From Deltaproteobacteria bacterium (GTDB lineage: Bacteria > Myxococcota_A > Polyangia > DRWM01 > JAAZOP01), in the NCBI GenBank assembly GCA_016218765.1, contig JACRCZ010000048.1:1-40778 (forward strand): a stretch of 40,778 nt of DNA, read 5' to 3'. The notes under the pieces are model-generated. The model made no database searches. It was not told the origin of the DNA and was given only the letters and a program-made list of their open reading frames with translations. The translations under genes were made by a program, and so were the position numbers. Below are positions 39,859 to 40,778 of the stretch, in pieces; the first letter of the stretch is position 1, and every line of letters begins with the position of its first letter.

Positions 39859-39888
39859 CATAATGCCAACCTATAGGTTGGTGGTCAA
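39859..39888. promoter_or_regulatory. Divergent promoter region with 16-bp palindrome
   Basis: The perfect palindrome CCAACCTATAGGTTGG (39866-39881) lies between the lipoprotein and XRE genes. On the minus strand it fills the 17-base spacer between TTGACC (plus 39883-39888) and CATTAT (plus 39860-39865). On the plus strand a -10 CATAAT (39859-39864) directly precedes it, putting the XRE start point inside the palindrome. One bound dimer would repress both directions. Confidence 0.6.
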
Positions 39889-39918
39889 CGACGCCCCGTC
39901 GGCGGACCGTTCGGGTGC

Positions 39919-40260
39919 ATGCGCGAGCACGACCCGGACCGGGTGCTGCGGGACGTTGGGCGTCGGATCGCCGAGCTCCGCCGCCAGAAGGGCTACACGC
40001 AGGAGCGGCTTGCGGAGAAGGCCGAGGTCAGCATCAAGTTCCTGCAGCGCGTCGAGGGCGGGCGCGAAAACCTCACGGTCAGGTCGCTGACCCGGTTCGC
40101 CGCTCTACTGCAGGTCGGAGTCCCGGAGTTGTTCACCGTCCCCGTCAACCGGACGGTGAGACGGGGGCGGCCGCCAACCGCGGAACCGGGGCACAGGGCG
40201 GGGGCCCGACCGCGCTCGCGGAAGCCCGCAGTGGCCGGTGTCGCCCGCCTGTCGAGGTGA
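39919..40260 (+). CDS. XRE-family helix-turn-helix regulator
   Basis: The 113-residue product begins at an ATG with no strong ribosome site. Residues ~9-68 are an HTH_3 domain: VGRRIAELRRQKGYTQERLAEKAEVS with the recognition helix IKFLQRVEGGRENLTVRSLTRFAALLQV, as in Cro/C1 and R-M controller proteins. A basic, low-complexity tail (RRGRPPT, then ARPRSRK) follows, including an AT-hook-like R-G-R-P-P. The perfect 16-bp palindrome upstream is the obvious binding site, so it probably represses itself and the divergent lipoprotein gene. Whether it also controls the defence operon is not shown. Confidence 0.88.
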   Translation: MREHDPDRVLRDVGRRIAELRRQKGYTQERLAEKAEVSIKFLQRVEGGRENLTVRSLTRFAALLQVGVPELFTVPVNRTVRRGRPPTAEPGHRAGARPRSRKPAVAGVARLSR

Positions 40261-40295
40261 CCAGCAGGAGCCGAGATCAAGACCGAGTCGGTCCG

Positions 40296-40305
40296 CCCCC
40301 CCCCC
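40296..40305. repeat. Homopolymer tract of ten cytosines
   Basis: Ten consecutive C bases sit between the XRE stop codon (40260) and the stop codon (40309-40311) of the minus-strand edge gene. Tracts this long are prone to slippage and sequencing errors; here it lies outside both coding frames as read. Confidence 0.9.
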
Positions 40306-40308
40306 GCC

Positions 40309-40778
40309 TCAACGGGTTCCTTGGCCTCCTCCAGACTTCTTTTCACCTGCTGTAGAAGAGAGATCCTCAACAGAGTCTGGAAGGAAATCGTTTGGTACAT
40401 CATTCCGAGACGTTACAGAGTCCGCATCGGGGCCATCTTCGGCACCATCCCGAACCGTGACCTCGAACACCTCGTGCCCCGGGTACCGGCTACAGGCATC
40501 TGCGTCGCCGTACGCTCGGCGAGGGGCGCCTCTGCCAGTTCGCCGTCGGAGGGCCAGCCGCGGAAGCCCTCTCTCGGCGGCCAGTTGCAGAACCGCACGC
40601 CGCACCGTGGATAGCCCCAGATCGGAGCGACGCTCGGCAACGACCCAGACCGCCACGAATCCCAGCTCGTCGAGAACCGCGGCGGCCGCCTCGAGTGCCG
40701 CGTTCACCTCCTCCCCTCGGGCGCTGCCGTCCGCCAACAAGCGATCCACTTCAACCAGACGAACTGCGACCGCGTGTT
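40309..40778 (-). CDS. Partial hypothetical protein, 5' end beyond the window
   Basis: The frame is open from the window edge, so the GTG at 40749 is likely internal (upstream codons read H-A-V-A-V-R-L-V-E). About 156 residues are visible, with helices RGEEVNAALEAAAAVLDELG and a possible winged-helix segment STVRRAVLQLAAERGLPRLAL. The C-terminal 50 residues are acidic and disordered-looking. I do not recognise a family. The reading frame is credible but not certain; codon use is ordinary for the window. Confidence 0.45.
   Translation of the reverse strand, partial: HAVAVRLVEVDRLLADGSARGEEVNAALEAAAAVLDELGFVAVWVVAERRSDLGLSTVRRAVLQLAAERGLPRLALRRRTGRGAPRRAYGDADACSRYPGHEVFEVTVRDGAEDGPDADSVTSRNDVPNDFLPDSVEDLSSTAGEKKSGGGQGTR

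Larger units (their letters stand above)
23583..40778. mobile_element. Putative integrated genomic island, left end in view
   Basis: The region to the right of the tRNA-Phe fragment differs from the left half: nearly every gene is a nuclease, methylase, helicase, ATPase, ParB-like or regulator protein, several genes have clearly lower GC (for example the DUF262 gene), and almost all are on the minus strand. This fits an integrative element carrying defence genes. No integrase, relaxase or transposase gene is visible, so the integrase is lost or beyond the window, and the right boundary is not seen. The last kilobases (OB-fold lipoprotein, XRE regulator) may already be chromosomal. Confidence 0.5.

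Noticed and set aside
23583..40778. Integrase or transposase expected for a tRNA-inserted element
   Set aside because: No tyrosine-recombinase R-H-R-Y pattern, serine recombinase or DDE transposase was found in any credible frame; it may lie beyond the window.

Overview
The window is GC-rich DNA (clearly lower in parts of the right half), most probably from an uncultured Myxococcota/deltaproteobacterium-like organism. This is an inference from the mix of RCC1-repeat surface proteins, acidic-linker von Willebrand A lipoproteins, a giant double CoA-dehydratase activase and very dense coding. No ribosomal RNA or other taxonomic marker is present, so the placement is tentative.

Left half (1-23.4 kb) looks like ordinary chromosome. 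It holds: the 3' part of an RCC1-repeat protein; an ABC ATPase with an ABC permease fused to a CPBP/CAAX-type membrane protease; a YfbK-like vWA lipoprotein; a minus-strand metal-uptake cluster (small CxxC membrane protein, then ZnuC-, ZnuB- and ZnuA-like proteins, then an outer-membrane porin-like protein) behind a promoter with a palindromic site; an SDR oxidoreductase; a second vWA lipoprotein; a 1459-residue activase; an FAD-linked oxidoreductase; a TPR lipoprotein; and an overlapping winged-helix/nucleotidyltransferase pair that resembles an AbiE-type toxin-antitoxin module, with a perfect palindrome inside its promoter.

At 23535-23582 lies a 48-base remnant identical in layout to the 3' half of a tRNA-Phe (anticodon loop, T arm, acceptor 3' strand, CCA), cut in the anticodon stem. 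This is what a tRNA-directed integration leaves behind. Its orientation says the inserted element lies to the right, which is where the gene content changes.

Right half (23.6 kb to the end) is a defence-type island. Its core is a minus-strand, tightly overlapping operon in the order FRG-domain protein, DUF262 (DGxQR) protein, MORC/MutL-like GHKL ATPase with a zinc ribbon, Mrr-type nuclease fused to an SF2 helicase, an unknown 179-residue protein, Vsr nuclease, C5 cytosine methyltransferase, and an unknown 668-residue helical-repeat protein. GHKL ATPase + SF2 helicase/nuclease + methylase neighbourhoods were predicted to be restriction-modification systems (Iyer, Abhiman and Aravind 2008). The version here, with FRG and DUF262 proteins translationally coupled at the front, is the best candidate for an undescribed system in the window. 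Upstream on the same strand are an HNH-like protein, a GIY-YIG-like protein and a ParB-like protein flanked by a shared motif. Further right are a hypothetical protein, a PD-(D/E)xK nuclease-like protein, a second GIY-YIG protein, an OB-fold lipoprotein divergent from an XRE regulator across a perfect 16-bp palindrome, and a partial gene at the edge. No integrase, transposase or CRISPR array is visible.
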